A stretch of DNA of 42,638 nucleotides from the NCBI GenBank assembly GCA_903877115.1, contig CAIRCS010000166.1, positions 1 through 42,638 of the forward strand, written 5' to 3'. Made by a program: the position numbers and the translations under genes. This DNA is from an uncultured Legionella sp. Its GTDB lineage: Bacteria; Pseudomonadota; Gammaproteobacteria; Legionellales; Legionellaceae. The notes under the pieces are model-generated. The model saw only the letters and a program-made list of their open reading frames with translations, made no database searches and was not told the origin of the DNA. Within the stretch, counting starts at the first letter, position 1; every line of letters starts with the position of its first letter. Below are positions 11,138 to 21,333 of the stretch, in pieces.

Positions 11138-13069
11138 CTATTCTTTGTCTTTGACTTCTTCAAACTCTGCATCAACGGCATCAACGACACCCTCACCGCT
11201 ATGCGCGTCCGGACTTGCTTCGCCCGCCGGCGCAGCTGTTTCTGCCGCTTGCGCTTTTTTTGCATAAACACGTTCAGCCATTTTACCTGCAAAATTATTT
11301 AAATTCGCGGTTTTTTCTTCAATTTGTTCTTTTTCATTGGTCTTCATTGCTTCTTTTAACTCTGCAATAGCGGCTTCAATGGATTTTTTCTCATCTTCGT
11401 CCATTTCATCTGCCAAATCTTTTAAAGATTTTTCAGAACTATGAATTAGACTGTCGGCATGATTACGCACTTCAATCAATTCTTTGAATTTCTTATCATC
11501 CTCTGCATGCTCTGCCGCATCTTTAACCATGGCTTGCACTTCCTCGTCACTCAAGCCACTAGAGGCTTTGATCACGATAGATTGGGCTTTGCCAGTTGCT
11601 TTGTCTTTGGCTGATACGTTCAAAATACCATTTGCGTCGATATCAAACGTTACCTCGATTTGTGGCACACCACGCGGCGCAGTTGGAAGATCCGCCAAAT
11701 CAAAACGACCCAATGATTTGTTAGCAGAAGCTTGTTCACGCTCTCCCTGCAGAACATGGACTGTCACTGCCGTTTGATTATCATCTGCTGTAGAAAACAC
11801 TTGATTCGCTTTGGTTGGGATCGTCGTATTTTTTTCAATCAATTTCGTCATAACGCCACCCATCGTTTCAATTCCTAACGATAAAGGGGTTACGTCCAAC
11901 AACAGAATGTCCTTCACCTCTCCAGACAATACCGCACCTTGAATCGCAGCACCGACTGCCACCGCTTCATCTGGATTCACGTCTTTACGCGGCTCTTTAC
12001 CAAAAAACTCTTCTACGACTTTTTGCACCATCGGCATCCGCGTTTGTCCGCCGACTAAAATCACGTCGTTAATCTGAGCGACCGTCAATCCCGCGTCTTT
12101 GAGTGCTGTTTTCAAAGGAGGCAGTGTACGTTCTACCAATTTTTCTACCAAGGACTCTAATTTGGCACGCGTCAATTTGATATTTAAATGCTTTGGACCC
12201 GATGCATCGGCTGTAATATAAGGCAGATTCACATCAGTTTGTTGCGCAGAAGATAATTCTATTTTGGCTTTTTCTGCTGCTTCTTTTAAACGCTGCAATG
12301 CCAATGGGTCACTATGTAAATCAATGCCATTATCTTTTTTGAATTCATCGACTAGATATTCAATCAAAGTCATATCAAAATCTTCTCCGCCGAGGAAAGT
12401 ATCCCCGTTCGTAGCCAATACTTCAAATTGATGTTCCCCATCTACTTCAGCAATTTCAATAATTGAGATATCAAAAGTACCGCCCCCTAAGTCATATACC
12501 GCGATCACTGAATCACCACGTTTTTTGTCCATACCATAGGCTAATGCAGCAGCGGTGGGTTCGTTGATAATCCGTTTGACTTCAAGACCTGCGATTCGGC
12601 CAGCGTCTTTGGTCGCTTGACGTTGAGAATCATTGAAATAAGCTGGCACCGTGATAACCGCTTCAGTAACTGGCGTGCCTAAATAATCTTCCGCAGTTTT
12701 CTTCATTTTGCGTAAGACTTCTGCAGAAATTTGAGGAGGCGCTTTATTTTCATCTCGCACACAAACCCAAGCATCGCCATTGTCAGCTTTGACAATCTTA
12801 TACGGCACCATTTTAATATCTTTTTGAACGATAGGATCTGAGAAATTTCGACCAATCAAACGTTTGATAGCATATAAAGTATTATTCGGATTAGTAACCG
12901 CCTGACGTTTTGCCGCAAGGCCCACTAGTACCTCGTTATCGTTAGTAAATGCCACAATAGAAGGTGTGGTACGCGCTCCTTCATTATTTTCTATTACTTT
13001 CGGTTTGCCACCTTCCATAATCGCAACACATGAATTAGTCGTTCCTAAGTCAATACCAATGATAGCCAT
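11138..13069 (-). CDS. dnaK: chaperone DnaK (Hsp70)
   Basis: '[39 protein letters not shown]', full length with acidic EEVKDKE tail. Confidence 0.99.
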   Translation of the reverse strand: MAIIGIDLGTTNSCVAIMEGGKPKVIENNEGARTTPSIVAFTNDNEVLVGLAAKRQAVTNPNNTLYAIKRLIGRNFSDPIVQKDIKMVPYKIVKADNGDAWVCVRDENKAPPQISAEVLRKMKKTAEDYLGTPVTEAVITVPAYFNDSQRQATKDAGRIAGLEVKRIINEPTAAALAYGMDKKRGDSVIAVYDLGGGTFDISIIEIAEVDGEHQFEVLATNGDTFLGGEDFDMTLIEYLVDEFKKDNGIDLHSDPLALQRLKEAAEKAKIELSSAQQTDVNLPYITADASGPKHLNIKLTRAKLESLVEKLVERTLPPLKTALKDAGLTVAQINDVILVGGQTRMPMVQKVVEEFFGKEPRKDVNPDEAVAVGAAIQGAVLSGEVKDILLLDVTPLSLGIETMGGVMTKLIEKNTTIPTKANQVFSTADDNQTAVTVHVLQGEREQASANKSLGRFDLADLPTAPRGVPQIEVTFDIDANGILNVSAKDKATGKAQSIVIKASSGLSDEEVQAMVKDAAEHAEDDKKFKELIEVRNHADSLIHSSEKSLKDLADEMDEDEKKSIEAAIAELKEAMKTNEKEQIEEKTANLNNFAGKMAERVYAKKAQAAETAAPAGEASPDAHSGEGVVDAVDAEFEEVKDKE

Positions 13070-13112
13070 TTTTCACTCCAAATATTAATAACATAATATA
13101 TCTTAATTCCAG

Positions 13113-13140
13113 ATATGGGGAAGAATCTGAGATTTTCAAG
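13113..13140 (-). promoter_or_regulatory. sigma-32 heat-shock promoter of dnaK
   Basis: Minus strand CTTGAA-AATCTCAGATTCTT(14)-CCCCATAT, matching the CTTGAA N13-15 CCCCATnT consensus, about 45 nt upstream of the dnaK ATG. Confidence 0.88.
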
Positions 13141-13172
13141 AGGTAAGGTGAAAATAATCTTGATTAGCACAT

Positions 13173-13541
13173 TTAAAAGGTATGCCCCCTACTCTTTACT
13201 TGAGACGTTTCTCCCGAACATTTTTCCTCAACAGGCTCATCTGAATCTGAATTCTCTTCAGCTTCAGCTATCGGCATAGTCTTCAAAGATGCGGCATGTA
13301 AAGCATCCTGCCAATTTTTAAGTTTCTGAATAATCGCAGCTTGTTTTGCATTATTTCGGTTTATTATGTCCGCCAAAGACTCTTCAAGAACAAGGGAAGT
13401 CGTCTTTAATGACTCTAAATTCATCGCATTATCAGTTGAGTCTGGTTTCTTAACTGGCTTAAAGAAGTTTTCTGGATAAGAATTACGGCGCTCACGAGAC
13501 GTGCTTTTCTTCATAAGGCTCCATTTTTGAGTTTCGGACAA
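13173..13541 (-). CDS. hypothetical protein, basic N-terminus and acidic C-terminus (effector candidate)
   Basis: 122-aa ORF ending ...PIAEAEENSDSDEPVEEKCSGETSQVKSRGHTF; no recognised domain. Confidence 0.55.
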   Translation of the reverse strand: MSETQKWSLMKKSTSRERRNSYPENFFKPVKKPDSTDNAMNLESLKTTSLVLEESLADIINRNNAKQAAIIQKLKNWQDALHAASLKTMPIAEAEENSDSDEPVEEKCSGETSQVKSRGHTF

Positions 13542-13629
13542 AGACAGTTTATCAACAAGTATTCATGGATAACAAACCCTGATTAAGAGATAATCTGTCT
13601 TATTATTTCACTCTAATTCACGGACAGTC

Positions 13630-14013
13630 ATGAAAAAATCATTATTCTCTCTAATTATCCTTCTATCTTCATGTTTATTAACGGGATGCTGGTCTGTCCA
13701 AAAAGGACAAAAGTCTGGCGTTATTGTAAAAGTTGCTAAAGAGGGTAAATTTTGGGGCACTTATGAAGGAGAAATTATCTTAGGCGGCCTAGAAAATGCC
13801 AGTGGCGCTAGCGGCCGAGCCTTCTACTTTACTTTAGGACAATTTAAATCCGAACTAGTAAAGCAAGCCGAGTTCGCTATGCAAAATAATAAACACGTCA
13901 TCATTAGCTATCATTGCGATGCTTATATGCTCCCTTGGAGTGGCGAAACGAAATGTTTTGTAAGTAAAATTAACGTATTACCCGAGAATAACAACCAACG
14001 AGGCCACCAGTAG
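13630..14013 (+). CDS. small lipoprotein of unknown function
   Basis: MKKSLFSLIILLSSCLLTGC lipobox signal peptide, 127 aa, preceded by an intergenic region. Confidence 0.75.
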   Translation: MKKSLFSLIILLSSCLLTGCWSVQKGQKSGVIVKVAKEGKFWGTYEGEIILGGLENASGASGRAFYFTLGQFKSELVKQAEFAMQNNKHVIISYHCDAYMLPWSGETKCFVSKINVLPENNNQRGHQ

Positions 14014-14074
14014 CCCACAAACAGCGAGAGGTAGACTAGAGAGGTCTTGCCTAATGGCAGTAAGGCTAAACTGG

Positions 14075-14950
14075 CTATTCTTCTGCAAAATCTTCTCTCC
14101 ATATTTGCGTCAAACCCTCACGAAAAGAAGGATATTGCAAAGAAACATTCAGCTCCTGTTTGATTTTTAAATTAGATACTCGTCGGTTGTTTGAATAAAA
14201 ATCCTTTTCCATGGGTGATAAGGAGGCCTTTTCAAACGGAAGCAACGGCAATGCGGCCCGTTTCAATAACAAAGAAGCGTAGGCATCAACCACATGTGAG
14301 GCGGCAGGCTCATCATCCGCGACATTATATATTGAGAAAGGGTGAGGGGCGTTTATTGAGGCAAGCAAAACAGACACAATGTCGTCAACATGTATCCTAG
14401 AAAAAAACTGCCCTTCTTTGAATATACTATATTCCTTCCCGGCACAAATACGTTGCAGAGGATTTCTATCCAGCCCATAAATACCAGCCAACCTAAAAAT
14501 ATGTAATGGGATTTGATTTAATGCAGCAAACGCAAGCCAAGCTTGCTCTGCTTTTAAACGTAAAATCCCTGACACACCCTGTGGCTTACACTCACTTTCC
14601 TCGTCAACCCATTTCCCCTGGTGGTCTCCGTAAACACTGGTTGATGAAAGATACCCTACCCATTTAATATGAGCAGCGTGTTTCTTAATCAACTCACCAT
14701 ATTGAAAGAGAACCGGATCACCTATGTCGGGATTGGGAGGCGTACTAATTAATAGATATTGGGCTTTACTAAGATAATCATCTATTTCTGCAGCATTAAA
14801 ATCAATCAGTTTCGTGACAGAAGAAGAACCTCTTTCGCTCGTATGATTCTGGCGGGTGGTTCCAATAGACTCGATACCAAGTCGATACAGCCGTTGAGCC
14901 AAAGCTTTTGCTGTGTAACCGAAGCCATACATAAAGAAATTATCATTCAT
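14075..14950 (-). CDS. SDR-family NAD(P)-dependent epimerase/oxidoreductase (YeeZ-like)
   Basis: 'FFMYGFGYTAKALAQRLYRLG', 'VGYLSSTSVYGDHQGKWVDEES', 'IFRLAGIYGLDRN', 'RIHVDDIVSVLLASI'. Confidence 0.85.
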   Translation of the reverse strand: MNDNFFMYGFGYTAKALAQRLYRLGIESIGTTRQNHTSERGSSSVTKLIDFNAAEIDDYLSKAQYLLISTPPNPDIGDPVLFQYGELIKKHAAHIKWVGYLSSTSVYGDHQGKWVDEESECKPQGVSGILRLKAEQAWLAFAALNQIPLHIFRLAGIYGLDRNPLQRICAGKEYSIFKEGQFFSRIHVDDIVSVLLASINAPHPFSIYNVADDEPAASHVVDAYASLLLKRAALPLLPFEKASLSPMEKDFYSNNRRVSNLKIKQELNVSLQYPSFREGLTQIWREDFAEE

Positions 14951-16364
14951 GAGAAGTCCTTCTTTTTAATTGCTGATAATAATTCAGAGCTCTGATTCTT
15001 GCCGCTGAATGATCAATCATAGGTTTTGGATAAAGTGTATTCGCATACATCGATTCAGAGTTGGCGTCCTCCCAAGGGGCATGTATCGACTGGCTTTTAA
15101 TGGTAGCTAGCTCAGGAACCCACTGCCGAATATAGGTTCCATGATGGTCAAATTTTTGACTCTGTAATACTGGATTGAAAATACGAAAATAAGGCGCCGC
15201 ATCTACGCCACATCCCGCTACCCATTGCCAACTTGCGCTATTGTTTGCGAGATCTGCATCTACTAAGGTATCTAAAAACCAATCGGCTCCGAGACGCCAA
15301 TCAATCAGCAAACCCTTGGTAAGAAATGAGGCCACAATCATGCGCACACGGTTATGCATATAGCCCGTTGCCCAAAGCTCTCGCATGCCAGCATCGACTA
15401 GAGGATACCCCGTCATACCTTGCTGCCAACGAATCAATGCTTTTTTTTCATTTTTCCAAGGAAACACATCAAATTCCTGTCTAAAATTATCGGATGGCAG
15501 TTTAGGAAAATGGTAGAGTAGATAGACTGAAAACTCTCGCCATCCAAGCTCAGATAAAAAATGCTCAATAGATGCTAGATCACATTTAAGCTCTAGTTTC
15601 GCCAAGTTAATCGCCCTTAAGATAGTATAAGGACTGATTTCACCATAATGTAAATGAGGCGACAGTCGTGAGGTTGCATCCTTTTCTGGGAAGTCTCTAT
15701 TTTTTTTGTATCCAACCAAATTATGATGAATAAAATCATCCAGTTTTTTCTGCGCTCCTTTTTCTCCCGGGGTCCAGAAATCAGGAAAGCGAGAGGCCCA
15801 AGAGACACTTGGTAATAAACGCCATTCATTCATATCCTCACTTTTAACTTCGAGTCCCTGGAGCCGCTGAGTTACATGAACCTCAGATTGGATACTCAGA
15901 GCTTGTCTGCAATGTTTCCAGTAAGGCGTAAAAACTTTATAGAAACCGCCACTTTTATTTTGAATGGTCCAAGGCTCATGCAACAAGCTACCATTCGAAC
16001 TGCAGACTTCAATACCCTGCCCTAATAACAATGCTTTAATTTTTTTATCTCGTGAAATAGCTGCCGGCTCATAACAACGATTCCAATACACTGCCTGAAT
16101 AGATAATCTCTGGATTAAATCTACAATAATTTCTATTGGATTTCCTTGACGCAATACCAAGCATAATCCTTTCTTATCCAGCGATTTTTTTAAAGAAATA
16201 AGGCTATGATGCAGCCACCAAGCCTGCGCTTCTCCCAATACACTGGTCTTCTTAGTATAAATATATAAAGGCACAACAATTTCATGATGAATACAGGCTT
16301 CGATAAAAGCAGGATTATCATGCAATCTCAAATCCTGCCTAAACCATACTAGAGCGATAGTCAT
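14943..16364 (-). CDS. phrB: deoxyribodipyrimidine photolyase
   Basis: 'IALVWFRQDLRLHDNPAF', 'LSPHLHYGEISP', 'TGYPLVDAGMRELWATGYMHNRVRMIVASFLTK', 'DADLANNSASWQWVAGCGVDAAPYFRIFNP'. Confidence 0.96.
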   Translation of the reverse strand: MTIALVWFRQDLRLHDNPAFIEACIHHEIVVPLYIYTKKTSVLGEAQAWWLHHSLISLKKSLDKKGLCLVLRQGNPIEIIVDLIQRLSIQAVYWNRCYEPAAISRDKKIKALLLGQGIEVCSSNGSLLHEPWTIQNKSGGFYKVFTPYWKHCRQALSIQSEVHVTQRLQGLEVKSEDMNEWRLLPSVSWASRFPDFWTPGEKGAQKKLDDFIHHNLVGYKKNRDFPEKDATSRLSPHLHYGEISPYTILRAINLAKLELKCDLASIEHFLSELGWREFSVYLLYHFPKLPSDNFRQEFDVFPWKNEKKALIRWQQGMTGYPLVDAGMRELWATGYMHNRVRMIVASFLTKGLLIDWRLGADWFLDTLVDADLANNSASWQWVAGCGVDAAPYFRIFNPVLQSQKFDHHGTYIRQWVPELATIKSQSIHAPWEDANSESMYANTLYPKPMIDHSAARIRALNYYQQLKRRTSHE

Positions 16365-16392
16365 AGCGTCCTTTTAATTTTATTGTAAAGAG

Positions 16393-17286
16393 TTAGGCTT
16401 CAGAAGATTTATCAAAAATTACAAGTACATCTTGACTAATGGTATTACAAATTTTGTCCAATGGTAAATGACTCAGATTTTTATCGGAAAAGGGATTTTG
16501 TAATTCAACCCCTATTTGATCCAATGCAAATAATGCATAAGCAACCAATCCTGATATCACTGGGCTAATAAATAAATTTGAAATATTTATTAAACCAAGT
16601 GGTAACATCACTAAGAAAAATAATATGAATCGCCGCGATTTTACAGCCATAACAAAAGGCATGGGCGTTTTTAAAATTCGCTCACAAGCACCGAATGCAT
16701 CTAAAAGCCGCGATCTGGTTTCTTCTGCACGAATAAATGCAAATGAATCCAATAAATTATGCACACGGGCGTAATTCAATTCTTTTGCAATTAAATTACC
16801 CAAAACAATACAAGGTGTATCGGCTTGTGTAATAGTAAGGTAAGCATTTTCATCGAAATATTCTTTCGACAGTAGGCTATCTTTGTTGTTACGCAAATGA
16901 TCTTTCATAAGGTACGGAAAGGAAAGCGTATAATAACAAAGTTTCATTTTCCATTCTTTAGTCTGTTCTGTTACAACATATTGATTGAGAATAATCGCTA
17001 AATTTCGGCAATCATTGACCACATTACCCCATAACTTCCTACCTTCCCACCAACGGTCATATCCGGCATTAACTCTGAACACTAGAATTAATCCCATAAT
17101 TAGCCCCCCATACTCAAAAGGGCCAATTGGCAACACCAAATCAGGAAACCAATAATTTAAAAATGAAATTAAACTGGCATATAATATCACCCAGATAACT
17201 TTACTGATGACTTTAGGCGTTACAGAGCCTCTGATGGTTAAAGCATTTTGCAAGAAACTATCATGTTCGCATACATTTTCTAGCAT
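16393..17286 (-). CDS. bestrophin-family anion channel-like protein
   Basis: 'LILVFRVNAGYDRWWEGRKLWGNVVNDCRNLA' and multiple TM segments, characteristic of bacterial bestrophins. Confidence 0.88.
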   Translation of the reverse strand: MLENVCEHDSFLQNALTIRGSVTPKVISKVIWVILYASLISFLNYWFPDLVLPIGPFEYGGLIMGLILVFRVNAGYDRWWEGRKLWGNVVNDCRNLAIILNQYVVTEQTKEWKMKLCYYTLSFPYLMKDHLRNNKDSLLSKEYFDENAYLTITQADTPCIVLGNLIAKELNYARVHNLLDSFAFIRAEETRSRLLDAFGACERILKTPMPFVMAVKSRRFILFFLVMLPLGLINISNLFISPVISGLVAYALFALDQIGVELQNPFSDKNLSHLPLDKICNTISQDVLVIFDKSSEA

Positions 17287-17345
17287 GATGTAATCTACAT
17301 TGAAAACTTACCCCGTATCTTAACCGATTAAACCGCGAATCGCTA

Positions 17346-17378
17346 TCACATGCGATGTGAGTGGCAGGATGAGCCACT
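17346..17378. other. two abutting small hairpins between bestrophin and FAD-oxidoreductase genes
   Basis: TCACAT-GCG-ATGTGA (17346-17360) and AGTGGC-N7-GCCACT (17360-17378). Confidence 0.5.
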
Positions 17379-17406
17379 TAGATGTTCATCCCTACAAAAA
17401 GAGATT

Positions 17407-18411
17407 TTACAAAGCATCTTTCATTAAGTGAGTACTGAGTTCACGAGCAACCGCCTGACCAGAAAGATAAGCGGCTTCAACCTTTGCGCCTTGCGTCCAA
17501 TCCCCGCATAGCGCCAGGAAATTTTTTCTATCGAGTACCGCGGAAGCTTGTAGTGATTTAATACAATTCGCATAGCGCCAATGATGCACGCTCATATGAT
17601 CAATTTGATGACTTGATAAATCTAGGATCTGTGACGCAGCAGCCCACAACTGGCTCTGCACTTGCTGCAAATCTGCATTGATATGATCTTCAGCCCATTG
17701 GTTGTTGGATAATATGACTAGCGTTGGCTCTGGAGCTCTCCCGGGTTTACTGCTGTTACATGAAATCCATTGAATCCAGGGGTTTTCAATGCTAGCGCCG
17801 CACCAACTTGGCAAAACAAACGTATCATTACATCCCAACATTAAAACATAGCACCCTTGCATCTCAACAGAAGATACACGCCCCAAAAGTGGCGAGTCTT
17901 CAGTCAGAAGCGATTTTACTTGTTCTGCGGGTATGGCAAAAAGGACCCAATAGAATTTTTCAGAAAGCGTGGTCTGATTAACTTCTAATTGCCAAAAATC
18001 ATGACCACGAATCAACTTCGTCACTCTTTGGTTTAATAAAACAGATAAACCACGCGCAAGATATTTACCCACAACATTCATTCTGGGGACGCCAACGTAC
18101 CGAGTACGTTGTTCTTTCAATAATACGGACGTTTTGTTGTTAGATATTTTAACAAACTCACCTTGCCATGCATTGACGATACCTTCAGCCTGCATATGAT
18201 TTACGAGCTCAACAAAAGACGCGCTTTCTGCAGTAAAATATTGAACCCCGTGATCAAACTCAAATCGGCTGGCATAGCGCGTTGATAAACGTCCGCCCAA
18301 ACCGCGAGATTTTTCAAAAACCGTAACCTCAAAATTTTCTGCGAGTATTCGCGCAGCAGCAAGTCCCGCTATCCCTGCACCAATAATAGCTATTTTAGGC
18401 GTATGTGACAT
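17407..18411 (-). CDS. FAD-dependent amine oxidase / renalase-like NAD(P)-binding oxidoreductase
   Basis: N-term 'IAIIGAGIAGLAAARILAENFEVTVFEKSRGLGGRLSTRY', C-term 'LALCGDWTQGAKVEAAYLSGQAVA'. Confidence 0.9.
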   Translation of the reverse strand: MSHTPKIAIIGAGIAGLAAARILAENFEVTVFEKSRGLGGRLSTRYASRFEFDHGVQYFTAESASFVELVNHMQAEGIVNAWQGEFVKISNNKTSVLLKEQRTRYVGVPRMNVVGKYLARGLSVLLNQRVTKLIRGHDFWQLEVNQTTLSEKFYWVLFAIPAEQVKSLLTEDSPLLGRVSSVEMQGCYVLMLGCNDTFVLPSWCGASIENPWIQWISCNSSKPGRAPEPTLVILSNNQWAEDHINADLQQVQSQLWAAASQILDLSSHQIDHMSVHHWRYANCIKSLQASAVLDRKNFLALCGDWTQGAKVEAAYLSGQAVARELSTHLMKDAL

Positions 18412-18424
18412 GGAAATCTAATCC

Positions 18425-20551
18425 TTACAAAAAATCCACTTTAATTTTACAAGCCACCGGTTTTTCCAACCCGTCTTTGCTAGGCATAACGGGCGAAAAT
18501 AGCCGCAACTTTTTATTAGCATAGTTGCGATAGTGCGCCTGAATTTTGGTGGCGCTCACATTCAATTGTTCCCATTTTAAAAGAACCGATGCAACCAATT
18601 CTCGTTGCGCTGCAGGAAAAGTAAATAATGTTGCAGCAGCGGCCGTCATCTTAGCTTTGTCTTCTATTACCGTTTCGATAACAATCTCTGGAATTCTTCT
18701 TTTAAGGTACGCAATTTGTCTTTCATTAACAGCATTGCTCTTAACACGATCTAGCTTTAATGGTCCTCTGATAGCCGCTAAAAGTAAGGAACTTGCCATA
18801 AAAAAATGCGTTATTTTAGAATCCGCTACAACCACTTCCCCTTTTTGATCTGTAATGAAACGCACAAGCGCTTCGTGCTCTCTGGCATCGTATGCTGGCA
18901 TAGGATATAAGATAGGTGCGAGTTCTTGAATACGTTGTATTGAGGATAGTTCTTTTAGATCTGTGAGGGACCGGGTGATATGGCGTCTAATAAAAACAGG
19001 GTGCAAATGCTTGTCACTATTTTTTTCCCAAGTGACCGTTAGATCGGCCGTATTATGCTTCATGTTTTCAACCAACGCTTGGCAAAAATCCACATCATTC
19101 AAATAAAAACGACAAAGAATAAGAATGGCAATTTTCGAGCTATGGCCTTTTATTTCACGACTATAACGCTCAACTTTATCTTTAAACTCTATAAATATTG
19201 GAAGATTGTCCCATTGCAAAAATTTTTTATAAAACTTACGCTCTAATGATTGAAACATGTAGGGCAAACTGTTCGAATTTAAAAGTGCATCCACAAAAAT
19301 AATCACAAAACTTGGACTTATCTGTTTAGAAGATGAAATGGAAAAAATTTTTTCGATTATATCAGGAAAAATCTTGTCCTGATTTCTTTGGAACTTATCT
19401 TTTCCAATCAAAAATTCTCGATCGGTACATCGCCGTAACTCGCTTGTCATCACCTTACTATCATGTAATGAAGATCTTAAAAGCTCGACGATATACAACA
19501 GGTGCGCGTGCGTATCGAGACTCAGCATAGCATCCAGAAAAAAATGATAATAGGCATCATGTACATACATACTAAGGGGCAATACAGTTGTTTGATGAGC
19601 TACCCTCGGATTTGTAATCCCGGGCGCATAAACACTACCTATTCGTTTATTTAAATTAGAAGAATCTTCAATTGCTTGAGGGGTAATTATGCCAAGTCGA
19701 GAGGTGTAAGTCATCCCTCTATCTGGATGAATCACTTGATGATACTGTTTTAACATCTCCATGGAAGGGAGAAGTAGAAATAATTTATCATTCTCTTGAT
19801 AAACATTCGTAAAACTATTCTGATTCATCACAATCATATAAAATAGTTGTAGCCCGCTGTTTTTCAACTCATTTACAAGTCTAGGGGGCGCTTGAAAAAC
19901 GATTTCACCTGCTTTGGAGCCTTTAAAATATCTTTTATCCAGTGTAATTTTCTGAATGCACTTTTCAGCATTCGGCACTTTATGAAATGCCAGCCTAAAC
20001 GGCTCTATTCTTGTAGTGATGATATCGTTAACTACTTTCCGATTTGCCACGTCTTCAATAGAAAAAATTTTTTGAACCAGGGTCGACCCTATTCTACTGA
20101 TACGCAAACTATCGCCTTCAAAAAAAGGAACATGCTCAATCTCTAATTGCGCGTCAAGACAGTAACTGACCTGTAACATCGCGCACATTTGCTCAATTGA
20201 GATACTAAATCCACACTCTAATCCATAATATAAACGCAATACCAATGGCCATAGCGTACCAGAGCCTACGGAGATAAATTGAGAGTAGTAAGTGCCTTTT
20301 TTTATCTCTTGCATTAAATGCTTGAGGCGTGGATTTAAGTCTCCGTTTTCATCTTTCTCAAGCACGATATAAATAGGCTCGTCTTTTTTCCATGGCGTAT
20401 CGATCAGATCTTTAAATGCCTGAGTAGAAAGAGCATATTCCTCTAAAGTCAGTGTATTACCACGCGTAATATCGATACAGCGCGCTAGTTCACGGTGCTC
20501 TATTTCTTCAAAACCACTTAAGGAAATAGAATGTTCAGTTCTAGTTATCAT
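18425..20551 (-). CDS. 708-aa protein of unknown function with C-terminal IQ motif (effector candidate)
   Basis: Single intact ORF; C-terminal 'SATKIQAHYRNYANKKLRLF' fits [IVL]QxxxRxxxx[RK]; no bacterial domain recognised. Confidence 0.75.
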   Translation of the reverse strand: MITRTEHSISLSGFEEIEHRELARCIDITRGNTLTLEEYALSTQAFKDLIDTPWKKDEPIYIVLEKDENGDLNPRLKHLMQEIKKGTYYSQFISVGSGTLWPLVLRLYYGLECGFSISIEQMCAMLQVSYCLDAQLEIEHVPFFEGDSLRISRIGSTLVQKIFSIEDVANRKVVNDIITTRIEPFRLAFHKVPNAEKCIQKITLDKRYFKGSKAGEIVFQAPPRLVNELKNSGLQLFYMIVMNQNSFTNVYQENDKLFLLLPSMEMLKQYHQVIHPDRGMTYTSRLGIITPQAIEDSSNLNKRIGSVYAPGITNPRVAHQTTVLPLSMYVHDAYYHFFLDAMLSLDTHAHLLYIVELLRSSLHDSKVMTSELRRCTDREFLIGKDKFQRNQDKIFPDIIEKIFSISSSKQISPSFVIIFVDALLNSNSLPYMFQSLERKFYKKFLQWDNLPIFIEFKDKVERYSREIKGHSSKIAILILCRFYLNDVDFCQALVENMKHNTADLTVTWEKNSDKHLHPVFIRRHITRSLTDLKELSSIQRIQELAPILYPMPAYDAREHEALVRFITDQKGEVVVADSKITHFFMASSLLLAAIRGPLKLDRVKSNAVNERQIAYLKRRIPEIVIETVIEDKAKMTAAAATLFTFPAAQRELVASVLLKWEQLNVSATKIQAHYRNYANKKLRLFSPVMPSKDGLEKPVACKIKVDFL

Positions 20552-20648
20552 AAAGATTACTTATTCTCACATAAAATATATGAGATAAATTGTATCAAAT
20601 TAATCTTAACAATTTATTAAAATCCTCTATGACGAGTATTTATCAAAA

Positions 20649-21269
20649 TTATTTTGCAACCACCACGCGTGCTGGACGAATCACGCGATCATTTAGTTTG
20701 TAACCTTTTTGAAAAACCATGATCACGGAAGAAGACGGGGCATCAGATTCTTGCATAGACACCGCTTCATGTTGATTGGGATCAAATGGGAGGCCCAATG
20801 GATCCAATTGTGTAACTTGGAATTTTTCCATCGTACTGAGAAAAAGTTTCATCGTTAATGTCAAACCTTCGAACATCGCTTGATCCGCATCCGGATCTAC
20901 CAATTGTAGAGCTTGCTCTAAACTGTCAATAACCGGCAACAACCCTTTTGAAAATCGCTCTAAACTATACAGATGAGCTTGGGATACATCGCGTTCTGCA
21001 CGGCGTCTCACGTTCTCTAATTCCGCCATTGAACGCGTCGCCTGATCGCGATATTGAAACGCTTTTTGTTCTGCTTCGGTCAATTTGTCTTCTAAAGCTT
21101 CATAAGACAAATGCTCTAATTCTTCGGGAGGATGGTTTGCGGAGCCACCACTCGCAGTGCCGTCACCCGATTCATCTTCATCCAACATATCGGAGTCCAA
21201 TTGTTCAGTATCCTCATCAGCATGTTGTTCTTTAAAACTTTTCCAATCTTTTTTTGTTGTGTCACTCAT
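20649..21269 (-). CDS. grpE: nucleotide exchange factor GrpE
   Basis: 'FQYRDQATRSMAELENVRRRAERDVSQAHLYSLERFSKGLLPVIDSLEQAL', C-term 'KGYKLNDRVIRPARVVVAK'. Confidence 0.97.
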   Translation of the reverse strand: MSDTTKKDWKSFKEQHADEDTEQLDSDMLDEDESGDGTASGGSANHPPEELEHLSYEALEDKLTEAEQKAFQYRDQATRSMAELENVRRRAERDVSQAHLYSLERFSKGLLPVIDSLEQALQLVDPDADQAMFEGLTLTMKLFLSTMEKFQVTQLDPLGLPFDPNQHEAVSMQESDAPSSSVIMVFQKGYKLNDRVIRPARVVVAK

Positions 21270-21305
21270 CAGACGACTCCAATAAATATACTTTGTTAAA
21301 ACCTA

Positions 21306-21333
21306 ATATGGGGATGATACAAGAAATCTCAAG
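21306..21333 (-). promoter_or_regulatory. sigma-32 heat-shock promoter of grpE
   Basis: Minus strand CTTGAG-ATTTCTTGTATCAT(14)-CCCCATAT, about 37 nt upstream of grpE ATG; the -35 overlaps the stop of the upstream hydrolase. Confidence 0.85.
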
